A DNA stretch of 64,000 bases from Glycomyces xiaoerkulensis (lineage in GTDB: Bacteria > Actinomycetota > Actinomycetes > Mycobacteriales > Micromonosporaceae). Shown one piece after another: positions 28,011 through 38,501 of the stretch (position 1 is the first letter of the stretch; every line of letters starts with the position of its first letter). The translations under genes were made by a program, and so were the position numbers. A model generated the notes under the pieces. That model saw only the letters and a program-made list of their open reading frames with translations. It had not been told where the DNA came from and searched no databases. The stretch is from positions 62,001 to 126,000 of the forward strand of contig NZ_PGGV01000037.1 in assembly GCF_002798405.1 (NCBI RefSeq), given 5' to 3'.

Positions 28011-29393
28011 TCAGTACTGCATGAGCTGGCGGGCGGCCTCGGTGATCGAGCCCGACTGGGACGGGTAGATCGTCAGGGTGCGGGCCAACTGCTCGACGGT
28101 CAGGCGCTGCTCCACGGCGAGTGCGATCGGGGTGATGAGCTCGGAGGCGCGGGAGCCGACCACGACGCCGCCGGCGACGATGCCGGAGGCGCTGCGGGCG
28201 AACATCTTCACGAAGCCCTCGGTGCGGTCGACCATCTTGGCGCGGGGGTTCGAGGTGAACGGCAGCATCACCGACCGGCAGTCGACCCTGCCGGAGTCGA
28301 CCTCGGACTGGGATACGCCGACCGAGGCCAGTTCGGGGTCGGTGAACACGTTCGCGGCGACGTTGGCGAGCTTGAGCGGCCGGACGGCCTCGCCGAGGGC
28401 GTGCCAGATCGCGATGCGGCCCTGCATGGCCGCGACCGAGGCGAGGGCGTGGACGCCGGTGACGTCGCCGGCGGCGTAGACGCCGGGCACGTTGGTGCGG
28501 GAGACCTTGTCGACCGGGAGGTTGCCGCGCTCGTCGAGCTTGACGCCGTAGGAGTGCAGGCCGAGGTCGTCGGAGTTGGGGGTGGAGCCGACGCAGATGA
28601 GGACGTGGCTGCCCTCGACGACGGTGCCGTCGTCGAGTTCGACCTCGACGCCGTCGCCGACGCGGCGGGCCGCGGCGGCGCGGGAGTGGTTCCGGATGTC
28701 CATGCCGCGCTGTTCGAAGACCTTGCCGACCGTCTCGGCGGCCTCGGCGTCCTCGTGGGGCATGACGCGGTCGCGCGAGGAGATGAGGGTGACGCGGCTG
28801 CCCATGGCGAGGTAGGCGGAGGCGAACTCGGCGCCGGTGACGCCGGAGCCGACCACGACCAGGTGTTCGGGCAGTTCGTCGAGGTCGTAGAGCTGCCGCC
28901 AGGAGAGGATGCGCTCGCCGTCGGTCGGCGCGGAGGGGAGCGTGCGGGGCGTGGCGCCGGTGGCGACGAGGACGACATCGCAGTCGAGGTCGAACGGCTC
29001 GCCGTCGACCGGCGCGATGCGGATGCGGTGGACGTAGTTGATCTGGTTGTCCAGGAGAGTGCCGCGGCCGTGGACGACCTCGACGCCGGCGGCGGCGAGC
29101 TTGCCGGCGATGTCGCCGGACTGCTGGCCGGCCAGGCGGCGCACCCGGGCGTTGACGGCCTTGGCGTCGATGGTGGTGTCCACCGCCCCCACGCCCATCG
29201 AGGTGGATTCGTGGATCTCGGTGAGGACGTTGGAGGCGGCGATGAAGGTCTTGGACGGCACGCAGTCGGCCAGGACGCAGGCACCGCCGGCGCCGGTGGC
29301 CTCGACGAGGGTCACCTCGGCGCCCAACTGCGCGGCGACGAGCGCCGCCTCGTATCCTGCCGGTCCGCCGCCGATGATCGCTACTCGAGCCAC
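28011..29393 (-). CDS. lpdA: NAD(P)H-quinone reductase LpdA-type flavoprotein
   Basis: This 460-residue protein has the lipoamide-dehydrogenase fold: VAIIGGGPAGYEAALVAAQ, GGACVLADCVPSK (two cysteines, C-x4-C), VVVGSGVTGAEFASAY and GVYAAGDVTGVHALASVA. True lipoamide dehydrogenases end in an HPTxSE His–Glu dyad, which here reads YPSQSGS, so lipoamide activity is unlikely. That change matches the mycobacterial LpdA (Rv3303c) type, reported as a quinone reductase. The GTG start at 29393 has an AAAGG box. Confidence 0.9.
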   Translation of the reverse strand: MARVAIIGGGPAGYEAALVAAQLGAEVTLVEATGAGGACVLADCVPSKTFIAASNVLTEIHESTSMGVGAVDTTIDAKAVNARVRRLAGQQSGDIAGKLAAAGVEVVHGRGTLLDNQINYVHRIRIAPVDGEPFDLDCDVVLVATGATPRTLPSAPTDGERILSWRQLYDLDELPEHLVVVGSGVTGAEFASAYLAMGSRVTLISSRDRVMPHEDAEAAETVGKVFEQRGMDIRNHSRAAAARRVGDGVEVELDDGTVVEGSHVLICVGSTPNSDDLGLHSYGVKLDERGNLPVDKVSRTNVPGVYAAGDVTGVHALASVAAMQGRIAIWHALGEAVRPLKLANVAANVFTDPELASVGVSQSEVDSGRVDCRSVMLPFTSNPRAKMVDRTEGFVKMFARSASGIVAGGVVVGSRASELITPIALAVEQRLTVEQLARTLTIYPSQSGSITEAARQLMQY

Positions 29394-29443
29394 GATTGCG
29401 CCTTTCGATGTCTGGGATGCTTTAGTGCGGGCGGGTTCAAGGG

Positions 29444-29449
29444 TATCGT
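29444..29449 (+). promoter_or_regulatory. -10 box of a likely leaderless promoter (GGCT-like gene)
   Basis: TATCGT ends 6 nt before the GTG at 29456, with no Shine–Dalgarno sequence. Confidence 0.4.
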
Positions 29450-29455
29450 CGAGGC

Positions 29456-29899
29456 GTGCATCTCTATGCCGCGTATGGATCGAACCTGGACCCCGCCCGG
29501 ATGCGGGCGATGAGTCCGCGATCGCCGCTGGTCGCGACCGGGTGGCTCGAAGGCTGGCGACTGACGTTCGCCGGCGAGGACCTCGGCTGGGAGTCGGCGG
29601 TGGCCACGGTCGTGGAGTCGCCCGGGGACCGGGTGTTCGCCGCCCTGTACGACCTCGACCCGGCCGACAAGGCGGTGCTCGACGAACTCGAGGGCTGCAA
29701 CTCCGGCCTCTATCGCCGGATGCACGCGATCGCGGCGACCCTGGAGGCCAACCGGCCGGTGTGGATGTACATCTTCGAAGGCTTCGAGGGCGGCCTGCCG
29801 AGCCAGTGGTACCTGGACGAGATCGTCCACGCCGCGGAGGCCGCGGGCGCACCCGAGGACTACGTGGAGGACCTGCGGAAGCGCCCGACCGCGGATTAG
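29456..29899 (+). CDS. Gamma-glutamylcyclotransferase-like protein
   Basis: The protein opens HLYAAYGSNLDPARM, the substrate-loop signature (YGSN) of the GGCT/AIG2-like fold, and has the later FAALYDLDPADKAVLDELEG with the usual acidic catalytic Glu region, then GLYRRMHA and WMYIFEGF. Members cut gamma-glutamyl dipeptides to 5-oxoproline and a free amino acid; others have different roles. Its distance from the egt genes means no link is claimed. It lies between lpdA and the M20 hydrolase, is divergent from lpdA, and likely starts leaderless at GTG 29456. Length 147 is normal. Confidence 0.88.
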   Translation: MHLYAAYGSNLDPARMRAMSPRSPLVATGWLEGWRLTFAGEDLGWESAVATVVESPGDRVFAALYDLDPADKAVLDELEGCNSGLYRRMHAIAATLEANRPVWMYIFEGFEGGLPSQWYLDEIVHAAEAAGAPEDYVEDLRKRPTAD

Positions 29900-29939
29900 G
29901 CGGTGTTCGGCAACTCCGGGCGAGGCCGCCTCGCGCCGA

Positions 29940-31130
29940 TCAGAGCGAGAGACCGGCGGCCGCGGCCAGGGCGGTGTGGACCATGACCCGCACACCGTGT
30001 CCCAGCGCGGCCTCGTCGATGTCGAAGTTGGCCTGGTGGATGTCGGAGGCGGCGCCGGGCCAGCCGATGCCCAGGCGCGCCAGGGCGCCCGGGACCTGTT
30101 CGAGGTAGTAGGCGAAGTCCTCCCCGCCCATCGACATCGGGGCCTCGGCCACGGCCTGCTCGCCGAGGGCGGCGGCGGTGGCGCCGGCGAACATCGCCGA
30201 GGCGGCCCGGTCGTTCACGACCGGCGGCACGCCGCGGCGGTAGTCGATCTCGACCTCGACGCCCGCCGAGCGGGCGACCGAGTGCGTGACCTCCTTGACC
30301 AGGTCGGGCACCTGCTGCCAGGTCTCCCGGCCCTGCATGCGGACGGTGGCGCGGGCGACCGCCTCCTCGGGGATGGCGTTGGCGGCCTCGCCGGCCTGGA
30401 CGGCCCCGAACACGATCGCGACCGCCTGGCGCGGGTCGAGACGGCGGCCGACCAGCGAGGGCACGTCGACGATGATGCGGCCCATCGCGTTGATGATGTC
30501 GGTGGTCAGGTGGGGCCGGGAGGTGTGGCCGCCGCGGCCGCGCATCTTGATCTCCATGACGTCGCAGGCGGCGGTCAGGGCCCCGTTGCGGATGCCGATC
30601 TGGCCGGCCGGGAACTGCGCGTCGCAGTGGAAGGCGAAGATCGCCGCCACGTCGGTGAGCGCCCCGTGCCGGATCATGGTGGGCGCCCCGGAGGGGAACT
30701 GCTCCTCCGAGGGCTGGAAGACCAGGCGGAAGCGGCCCGGGAGTTCGCCGACGGCGGCCAGTTCGGCGAGCACGCGGCCGACGCCGATGACGATCGCGGT
30801 GTGGGCGTCGTGGCCGCAGGCGTGGCACACCCCCTCGACCGTGGACCGGTACGGGACGTCCTTGGGGTCGTGGATCGGCAGGGCGTCCATGTCGGCCCGG
30901 ATGGCGATCACCCGGTCGCCGTCACCGATGTCGCAGGTCAGACCGGTACCGTCGGGAATGAACTGCGGTTTGAGACCGGCCTGTCGGAGCTGCTCGGCCA
31001 CGAACTCGGCGGTGTCGTGCTCCCGGCGCGACAGCCGCGGGTTGGCGTGGATGTGGCGGCGGGTGGCGACGACTTCGTCGAAATGCTCGTCGAGCCACGC
31101 GTCGAGGAACTCTGGCAGAGATATGGACAT
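29940..31130 (-). CDS. M20-family amidohydrolase
   Basis: This zinc-dependent hydrolase of the M20D (IAA-amino-acid hydrolase/aminoacylase) group shows RRHIHANPRLSRREHDTA, the metal motifs IRADMDALPI and HACGHDAHTA, LVFQPSEEQ (catalytic Glu and ligand), AFHCDAQFPAGQ and the last metal region MSMGGEDFAYYLEQVPG. The lid-domain segment GRGGHTSRPH is also present. I chose ATG 31130 (GGAG box), which gives the family length of 396. An in-frame ATG at 31295 with a GAGAGG box would add 55 low-complexity residues and cannot be excluded. The substrate is an N-acyl or amide bond of unknown kind. Confidence 0.9.
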   Translation of the reverse strand: MSISLPEFLDAWLDEHFDEVVATRRHIHANPRLSRREHDTAEFVAEQLRQAGLKPQFIPDGTGLTCDIGDGDRVIAIRADMDALPIHDPKDVPYRSTVEGVCHACGHDAHTAIVIGVGRVLAELAAVGELPGRFRLVFQPSEEQFPSGAPTMIRHGALTDVAAIFAFHCDAQFPAGQIGIRNGALTAACDVMEIKMRGRGGHTSRPHLTTDIINAMGRIIVDVPSLVGRRLDPRQAVAIVFGAVQAGEAANAIPEEAVARATVRMQGRETWQQVPDLVKEVTHSVARSAGVEVEIDYRRGVPPVVNDRAASAMFAGATAAALGEQAVAEAPMSMGGEDFAYYLEQVPGALARLGIGWPGAASDIHQANFDIDEAALGHGVRVMVHTALAAAAGLSL

Positions 31131-31736
31131 GGCGGAAGGCTCCGATGCGGTGGTTTCCGGTGAAGCGCCGATCGAGGGGAACGCAGCCGGCACCAGGAGG
31201 CGGGGCTCTGGCGCCGAGGCGTCGGATAGCTGGGCCTCAGTGGACTTCGCGGCGGTTCCCATTTCGTCGACATTCTCCGCAGTGAGCGTGTGCATTCCTT
31301 CGCGCCTCTCAAATCGCTTCAATGAATCAGCGCCGATAAGAGACCGATTGAGCAAGCTTAAACCCGATCGCTCTCCGTCGCGGCGGACGCCGGGTTGAGC
31401 GACACTGCCGGCTGCTCCGGGTTAGCCAGCGGCTACGCTTGCCGCACAATCGAAACGCGCTCGTGGCGACGCTTCCGAGCCGAGAATCGACCCAGCCACT
31501 CAGCGTGGTCGGCCGAAGGGCGCGAGGTTGCGCACCCGCCGTCCGATCCCGCCTCCGGTGGCGCCGTCATGGTGCATAACGCTTACCGGAATCAAAAGTT
31601 ACGGCCCTGATCCGAGTTTTCAGACAGAGGATGGACGCGCCGGAGGCTTTCGACGCGCCTGCACGCAAGTTCTACACGTGATTTCGATCTCCGGAACACA
31701 CACGATGTGCGCTTTCGCCATTCGGTGACAATGGGA
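31131..31736. other. 606-bp intergenic region without a supported gene
   Basis: Between two minus-strand genes. The part up to 31295 could be a 5' extension of the M20 hydrolase. The remainder contains short open frames without codon bias and an AT-richer stretch around 31570–31740 that may hold the hydrolase promoter. I find no RNA gene and no repeat. Confidence 0.55.
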
Positions 31737-33323
<1,587 letters not shown>

Positions 33324-33462
33324 GACTGCGATCCTAGCCATTGAACGCCGCCGAGGAGAGGGCTGGCCTCGGCGGGACCAGGAAGCCGGAAATGTACCCT
33401 GACGTGCGGACGGTGGTCGCGACACGGCACACTGGTGAGGATCCCTCGCGAGGAGTTGCCGG

Positions 33463-35394
33463 ATGACGTATTCACCTGACTACGGACGCGGCGGTCAAGG
33501 TGCCTATGAGGACCCCCGCTCCGGGACCGTGCCCTCCCAACGGCACCCCAGCGATCCCTCTGGGGCGTACGGAGTCTCATCGTACGGGTCACCGGGCGTG
33601 ACCGGATACGATCCCCACCCCTCCAGCTCGCAGCCCTACGGCGGCTCGGGCGCCTACGGTCAGGACCGGTACGGCGGCAGCTCCGGGTCGTACGGCAACT
33701 TCGGAGGATACGGGCAGAGCTTCGCCGTCGGCGACGATTACGGCGCGCAGCGGCAGACGTCCTTCGGCTACAACACCGGCGGCGGGAACTACGCCGCCCC
33801 CGGCGACGTGGTCGGGGAGCGCTACCAGCTTATCGACCTGGTCGGCAAGGGCGGCAACGGGTCGGTGTGGCGCGCCAACGACACCGTGCTGCGCCGCGAG
33901 GTGGCGCTCAAGGAGGTCTTCCTGCCGCCCGACCTGCCGCCGGGCGAACGCGTCCAGCTCATCGAGCGGTCCCGGCGCGAGGCGCAGATCGCCGCTGGCC
34001 TGTCGCACCCGTCGGTGATCCGCGTGTTCGACGTGATCGAGCACGGCACGCTGCCTTGGATCGTGATGGAGCTGCTCCAGGCCCGAAGCCTGGCCGACAT
34101 CCTCACCTCGGACGGACCGCTGCCGCCGCGCGTGGGCGCCAAGATCGGACTGGCGCTGGTCGGGGCGCTCCAGGCCGCGCACGAGGCCGGCATCATCCAC
34201 CGGGACGTCAAGCCCGGCAACGTACTCATCTCCACCGACGGCCGGTGCGTACTCTCGGACTTCGGCGCCGCGCAGATGAACCAGGCCTCCGGCGGGACCA
34301 CCCCCGGCAAGGTCCTCGGCAGCGCCCACTACATCGCTCCGGAGCGGGCCGTGGGGCACCCGGCCGAGCCGGCCAGCGACGTGTTCAGCCTCGGAGTGAC
34401 CCTCTACGCGGCCCTGGAGGGGCGGCCGCCGTTCGACCGCGGCGAAGCGGTCTCGACCATGCGCGCGGTCGTGCAGGAGCCGCCCGAGAGCCCCCGGAAC
34501 GCCGGACCGCTGACGCCACTGCTGGGCGGCATGCTCGCCAAGGACCCCCACCAGCGGTACACGCTCGAGCAGGTGCGCCAGGAGCTGGCCGCGCTGGTGT
34601 CCGGGCCGCTGGCCGGGCCCGGCGCGCCGCCGTCCGGTTCGCCGCCGCCGCACGTGTCCGAGCCGCGTCCGCCGACCGACGCCCACCGGGAGGTCCCGTC
34701 GCCGCGCCGGGCGCCGCCGCGCGAACCCGAGCCGGAGCCGAAGTCGAACGCCGGCCGGAACGCGGCGGTCGCCGCGGTGATTCTGCTGGTCGTCCTCGGA
34801 CTGGGCTACGTGGTGTACCAGTGGCAGTTCGCCGGCGACGACGGCGGGCCGGCCGACGCCCCGCCCACCGCGGGCGAGCCGACCGCGAGCGAGCCGCCGC
34901 CCGAGGACCAGGGCGAGGACGAGGGCGAAGACGAGGAACCGGTCGAGCCGAGCTTCGAGACCGCCGTTTTCGAGGGCGACGGATTCAGCGCCGACTATCC
35001 GTCCACTTGGGGCGAAGGGCTCGCCGACCAGGACTTCGCGACCCTGTTCAACCCCGAGGACGAGTCGCACTGGATGCGGTTCTACGGCGGCTCCGACCGG
35101 GGGCTGCCGGATCCGGAGCAGTACCTGAGCGAGTACTACGACGGGCTGCCGGGCGAGATGAGCGATCTCGAGCAGCAGCGCCTGGAGCCGATCGAGTTCG
35201 GCGGCATGAGCGGAGCGGTGCTCGAGTACACCGGCGTGAACAACAGCGACGGGGCCGAGCGCCACTCGATCTGGGCGATCGTCGACGCCGGCGACGGCAC
35301 CTCCCACGCGGTGTTCGTGACCGGCCCCGCCGACGCCTGGGACCTGTCGCAGGAGGTCTTCGACGAGGCCCTGCGCACGTTCCGAACAGGCTGA
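33463..35394 (+). CDS. Membrane serine/threonine protein kinase with Gly/Tyr/Ser-rich N-terminal domain
   Basis: The 643-residue protein has four parts. Residues 1–110 are low-complexity, rich in G, Y, S and Q with repeated (G/S)Y(G/S) units. A Hanks-type kinase follows (about 120–385): GKGGNGSVW loop, VALKE lysine, [10 protein letters not shown] catalytic loop, SDFGAAQ, APER. Then come a Pro-rich linker and one membrane span ([20 protein letters not shown], about 430–450). The outside part (about 500–640) looks like a PsbP/DUF1795-like fold ([12 protein letters not shown] to FDEALRTFR). It has no PASTA repeats, so it is not a PknB orthologue. An SD box GAGGAG precedes the ATG. Confidence 0.93.
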   Translation: MTYSPDYGRGGQGAYEDPRSGTVPSQRHPSDPSGAYGVSSYGSPGVTGYDPHPSSSQPYGGSGAYGQDRYGGSSGSYGNFGGYGQSFAVGDDYGAQRQTSFGYNTGGGNYAAPGDVVGERYQLIDLVGKGGNGSVWRANDTVLRREVALKEVFLPPDLPPGERVQLIERSRREAQIAAGLSHPSVIRVFDVIEHGTLPWIVMELLQARSLADILTSDGPLPPRVGAKIGLALVGALQAAHEAGIIHRDVKPGNVLISTDGRCVLSDFGAAQMNQASGGTTPGKVLGSAHYIAPERAVGHPAEPASDVFSLGVTLYAALEGRPPFDRGEAVSTMRAVVQEPPESPRNAGPLTPLLGGMLAKDPHQRYTLEQVRQELAALVSGPLAGPGAPPSGSPPPHVSEPRPPTDAHREVPSPRRAPPREPEPEPKSNAGRNAAVAAVILLVVLGLGYVVYQWQFAGDDGGPADAPPTAGEPTASEPPPEDQGEDEGEDEEPVEPSFETAVFEGDGFSADYPSTWGEGLADQDFATLFNPEDESHWMRFYGGSDRGLPDPEQYLSEYYDGLPGEMSDLEQQRLEPIEFGGMSGAVLEYTGVNNSDGAERHSIWAIVDAGDGTSHAVFVTGPADAWDLSQEVFDEALRTFRTG

Positions 35395-35450
35395 CGGCGC
35401 ACCGTCCGCAACACCCGTCCCTCCGGGTCCGGGTGTGCGAGGATTTCGGC

Positions 35451-37127
35451 ATGGAGTCCTCGCACACTGCAGACGTGACCAACGGCCTCGATGCGTTGCG
35501 CGCCGAGGCGCTCACCTGGATCACCGACGATCCCGACAAGTCGAGTCGGGACGAGCTCTACAGCCTGCTCGACCGGCTACCGGACTCGGCCGGGGAACTG
35601 GCCGACCGCTTCGCCGGGCGCCTGCGGTTCGGCACCGCCGGGCTGCGCGGCCCGCTCCGGGCCGGGCCGAACGGGATGAACCGCGCCGTGGTGCGGGCCG
35701 CGGCGGCGGGCCTGGTGGACTGGCTGGGCGCCAAGGAGGCCGAGGGCCCGGTCGTGATCGGCTACGACGCGAGGCACGGCAGCCGGGACTTCGCGGCCGA
35801 GACCGCGCGCGTGGTCACCGGCGCCGGCCGCCGGGCGCTGGTCATGCCCGGCCCGCTGCCGACGCCGATCACGGCCTTCGCCGTGACCAGGCTCGAGGGC
35901 GCCGCGGCCGTGCAGGTGACCGCGAGCCACAATCCGCCGCAGGACAACGGCTACAAGGTCTACCTGGGCCGCGGGCTCGGCGGCGAGCTGGGGGCGGGCG
36001 CCCAGATCGTCCCGCCGGCGGACACCGAGATCGAGCGGGCGATCGCCGGCCTCGGCCCGCTCTCGGAGATCCCGCTGGGCGACGAGGGCGAGACCGTCGA
36101 CGAGTCGATCGTGGACGAATACCTGGCGGCGGTCACCTCCGTGGTCGACCCCGACGATCCGAAGCGGCTGGGATCGGTGGCGACCCCGATGCACGGGGTC
36201 GGCGGCGCGACTCTGGCGAGGGCGATGGAGCTGGCGGGATTCGGCAAGCCGACGCTCGTGACCGAGCAGGCCGACCCGGACCCGGACTTCCCGACGGTGG
36301 CCTCCCCCAACCCGGAGGAGCCCGGGGCGATCGACCGGCTCAAGGCCCTGGCGGCCGAGGAGGGCGCGGACGTGGCCCTGGCACTGGACCCCGACGCCGA
36401 CCGATGCTCGGCGGCGGTGCCGACCGCCGACGGGTCCTGGCGGCAGTTGACCGGCAACGAGGTCGGCGTCCTACTGGCCGACCACTGGATGCGCAAGGGC
36501 CGCAGGGGGACCTACGCGACCACGATCGTGTCGACGACCATGCTCAAGGCCATGTGCCGGGCCCGCGGATTCGGATACGAGGAGACCCTGACCGGCTTCA
36601 AGTGGCTGGCCCGCGCCGGCGCCGACCTGGCGTTCGCGTTCGAGGAGGCCCTCGGCTACTGCGTGGCCCCGGAGTTCCTGCGCGACAAGGACGGGATATC
36701 GGCCGCGCTCGTGATCGCCGAGATCGCGGCGGGCCAGGCCGCGAAGTTCGCGACGCTGGACGACCGCCTGGACGAGCTGGCCGAGGAGTTCGGCGTCTAC
36801 GAGACCGGGCAGTTGTCGATCCGCGTCGAGGACCTGAGCGAGATCGAGGCGTGCATGAAGCGGCTGCGGTCCCACCGGCCGAGCACGCTCCTGGACGAAC
36901 CGGTGGCCGTCTACGAGGACCGCCTGCCGGACGCCGACGTGGTGATCGTCGAGTCCGCCAACGCCCGGGTGGTCGCGCGGCCTTCGGGCACCGAACCGAA
37001 GCTCAAGGCCTACCTGGAGGTCAGGGAGGAGGCCGGGAACGACCTGGACGCCGCCCGCGAACGGGCCCGGGCGAGCATCACCGCCCTGCGGGCCGAGGTC
37101 GCCCAGACCCTCGGGGTGGAGAACTGA
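35451..37127 (+). CDS. Phosphohexomutase (phosphoglucomutase/phosphomannomutase family)
   Basis: This enzyme interconverts sugar 6-phosphate and sugar 1-phosphate via a phosphoserine. The 558-residue protein shows the active Ser159 in QVTASHNPPQDNGYK, the Mg2+ loop ALDPDADRCS, the sugar-binding loop FEEALGY, and the phosphate loop RPSGTEPKLKAYLE. The N-terminal LRFGTAGLRGPLRAG is characteristic of the phosphomannomutase type in actinobacteria (longer than AlgC-type enzymes). It may provide glucose- or mannose-1-phosphate for the surface polysaccharide. Preceded by a GAGGA box. Confidence 0.93.
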   Translation: MESSHTADVTNGLDALRAEALTWITDDPDKSSRDELYSLLDRLPDSAGELADRFAGRLRFGTAGLRGPLRAGPNGMNRAVVRAAAAGLVDWLGAKEAEGPVVIGYDARHGSRDFAAETARVVTGAGRRALVMPGPLPTPITAFAVTRLEGAAAVQVTASHNPPQDNGYKVYLGRGLGGELGAGAQIVPPADTEIERAIAGLGPLSEIPLGDEGETVDESIVDEYLAAVTSVVDPDDPKRLGSVATPMHGVGGATLARAMELAGFGKPTLVTEQADPDPDFPTVASPNPEEPGAIDRLKALAAEEGADVALALDPDADRCSAAVPTADGSWRQLTGNEVGVLLADHWMRKGRRGTYATTIVSTTMLKAMCRARGFGYEETLTGFKWLARAGADLAFAFEEALGYCVAPEFLRDKDGISAALVIAEIAAGQAAKFATLDDRLDELAEEFGVYETGQLSIRVEDLSEIEACMKRLRSHRPSTLLDEPVAVYEDRLPDADVVIVESANARVVARPSGTEPKLKAYLEVREEAGNDLDAARERARASITALRAEVAQTLGVEN

Positions 37128-37193
37128 GCCGCTGCCGCGATGGTCGTGATCAGCGACCGCGACTACGATTCCGCGAAAGTCTTGGAGGCGATC

Positions 37194-37421
37194 ATGGCGA
37201 CGACCAAGTTCGAATACCACTCGGCCTGGACCGACAGTCTCCGGGAGGAAGGGGAACTCAGAGCGACCCGGAGGATGCTGCTCGAGGTCCTCGCCGCGCG
37301 TTCGATTGAAGTCTCGGCCGTTCAGCGCGAACGGGTCGAGTCCACCGAGGACCTCGAACAGCTCCGCGCCTGGCATCTCGACGCGATCAGGGCTGAGTCC
37401 AGCGAAGACGTCTTCATCTGA
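37194..37421 (+). CDS. Small protein resembling the C-terminal end of actinobacterial Rpn/transposase-like proteins
   Basis: The 75-residue protein (FEYHSAWTDSLREEGELRAT, RRMLLEVLAARSIEVSAVQR, then RERVESTEDLEQLRAWHLDA) is very like the ending of long actinobacterial Rpn/DUF4351-like proteins, in which a (x)EG(x)ARG-type helix precedes a REERI-type helix. Here only this C-terminal module remains, and GGAGG 6 nt before an ATG makes it a translatable free gene. It may be a trimmed relic or a stand-alone module; no nuclease domain is present. Confidence 0.65.
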   Translation: MATTKFEYHSAWTDSLREEGELRATRRMLLEVLAARSIEVSAVQRERVESTEDLEQLRAWHLDAIRAESSEDVFI

Positions 37422-37433
37422 ACGACCTCGATC

Positions 37434-37470
37434 CGGTGGGGCCGGGCGCTGAGCGCGTCCGGCCCCACCG
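37434..37470 (+). terminator. Strong hairpin terminator
   Basis: CGGTGGGGCCGG (37434–37445) pairs perfectly with CCGGCCCCACCG (37459–37470), and the loop holds a second short stem (GCGC/GCGC). It lies 12 bp after the stop at 37421, ending the mutase–small-protein unit. Confidence 0.65.
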
Positions 37471-37550
37471 CGTCCACCAAGAGATTCTCGGTGATCTTGG
37501 ATGAATCAAGGCACGGGTCCGTATTCGAGCTCATACGGGGAGGCGAACAG

Positions 37551-37754
37551 ATGGCGATGACCTCGCCGCCGCACCGCGCCAACGGCGGTGCGATCATCGA
37601 CGCCTACGCGTCCCGGAGACGGAACGAGGAGTTCGCCGACGCACTGCAAGAGGTGCATGACCAGTTGAACGGCCCGGTGGCGATCGAGGACCCGTGGCCC
37701 GCCGACTTCGGGGGCCTTCCCGGCGTGGACGTGATCGAGCCACCGGTCGCCTGA
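37551..37754 (+). CDS. Small hypothetical protein
   Basis: The 67-residue product (MAMTSPPHRANGG start) has a GGAGG box 7 nt before the ATG and a charged middle (RRRNEEFADALQEVHDQ) that is probably helical, followed by a Pro-rich acidic tail (PWPADFGGLPGVDVIEPPVA). The frame can be extended to 37491. I recognise no domain. Coding bias is moderate, so this gene is less sure than its neighbours; it sits after a terminator and converges on upp. Confidence 0.5.
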   Translation: MAMTSPPHRANGGAIIDAYASRRRNEEFADALQEVHDQLNGPVAIEDPWPADFGGLPGVDVIEPPVA

Positions 37755-37775
37755 GCTCCCCTGGGACGGGGCCGG

Positions 37776-38408
37776 TCAGAAGCGGCGGTAGGCGCCGAAC
37801 TGGCGGTCGCCGGCGTCGCCGAGGCCGGGGACGATGTAGGCCTTGGTGTTCAACTGCGGATCCACCGCGGCGGTCGTCATCGCCAGGCCGAGCCCGGAGG
37901 CGCGGAGCTTCTCGATGCCGTCGGGCGCGGCCAGGGCGCAGACCAGGGAGATGTGCCCGCAGCCGCGCGAGGCGATCATCTCGCAGCAGCGCAGGAGCGA
38001 TCCGCCGGTGGCGACCATGGGGTCGAGGACGACTACGTGACGGTCGGACAGGTCGTCGGGCAGGGACTCCATGTAGGCGTACGGCTCGTGGGTCTCCTCG
38101 TCCCGGGCCAGGCCCACGAAGCCCATCGTGGCGTCCGGGATCATCGCGAGCGCGGCGTCGGCCATGCCGAGTCCGGCGCGCAGCACCGGGACCAGGACCG
38201 GCGGGTTCGCCAGCCGGTGGCCCTTCGCCGGGGCGACGGGGGTGGCGATGTCGTACTCGGTGACGGCCAGGTCTCTGGTGGCCTCGTAGACGAGCATGGT
38301 GGTGAGCTCGTGCAGGGCGGCTCTGAACCGGGGGGAGTCGGTCCGCTCGTCTCGCATGGCGGTCAGCCGTTCGGCGGCGAGCGGGTGATCGACGATCTGT
38401 ACATCCAC
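37776..38408 (-). CDS. upp: Uracil phosphoribosyltransferase
   Basis: Upp salvages uracil to UMP with PRPP. The 210-residue protein has VDVQIVDHPLAAERLTAMRD at the start, YDIATPVAPAKGH, the PRPP-binding loop VVVLDPMVATGGSLLR and the C-terminal uracil site LGDAGDRQFGAYRRF. The length is typical. The GTG at 38408 directly precedes the conserved N-terminus. It is divergent from deoC and both act in pyrimidine and deoxynucleoside salvage, so a shared regulatory region (38409–38501) is plausible. Confidence 0.96.
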   Translation of the reverse strand: MDVQIVDHPLAAERLTAMRDERTDSPRFRAALHELTTMLVYEATRDLAVTEYDIATPVAPAKGHRLANPPVLVPVLRAGLGMADAALAMIPDATMGFVGLARDEETHEPYAYMESLPDDLSDRHVVVLDPMVATGGSLLRCCEMIASRGCGHISLVCALAAPDGIEKLRASGLGLAMTTAAVDPQLNTKAYIVPGLGDAGDRQFGAYRRF

Positions 38409-38489
38409 GGTTCCCCACCTTAACGGCCTACTCGCCGCGCTAGTCTGAGCTGGTCGGCACGTGAGGGCGACACGATTCTCGAGGACGGA

Positions 38490-38495
38490 TATCAT
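38490..38495 (+). promoter_or_regulatory. -10 box of a likely leaderless promoter (deoC)
   Basis: TATCAT ends 6 nt before the ATG at 38502, with no Shine–Dalgarno sequence. Confidence 0.4.
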
Positions 38496-38501
38496 CGGAT
38501 C

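Noticed and set aside
28011-29393. Dihydrolipoamide dehydrogenase assignment
   Set aside because: The C-terminal His–Glu dyad is replaced (YPSQSGS), fitting the LpdA quinone-reductase type.
31395-31610. 71-residue frame in the 31.1–31.7 kb gap
   Set aside because: No codon bias, no ribosome site and low-complexity product.
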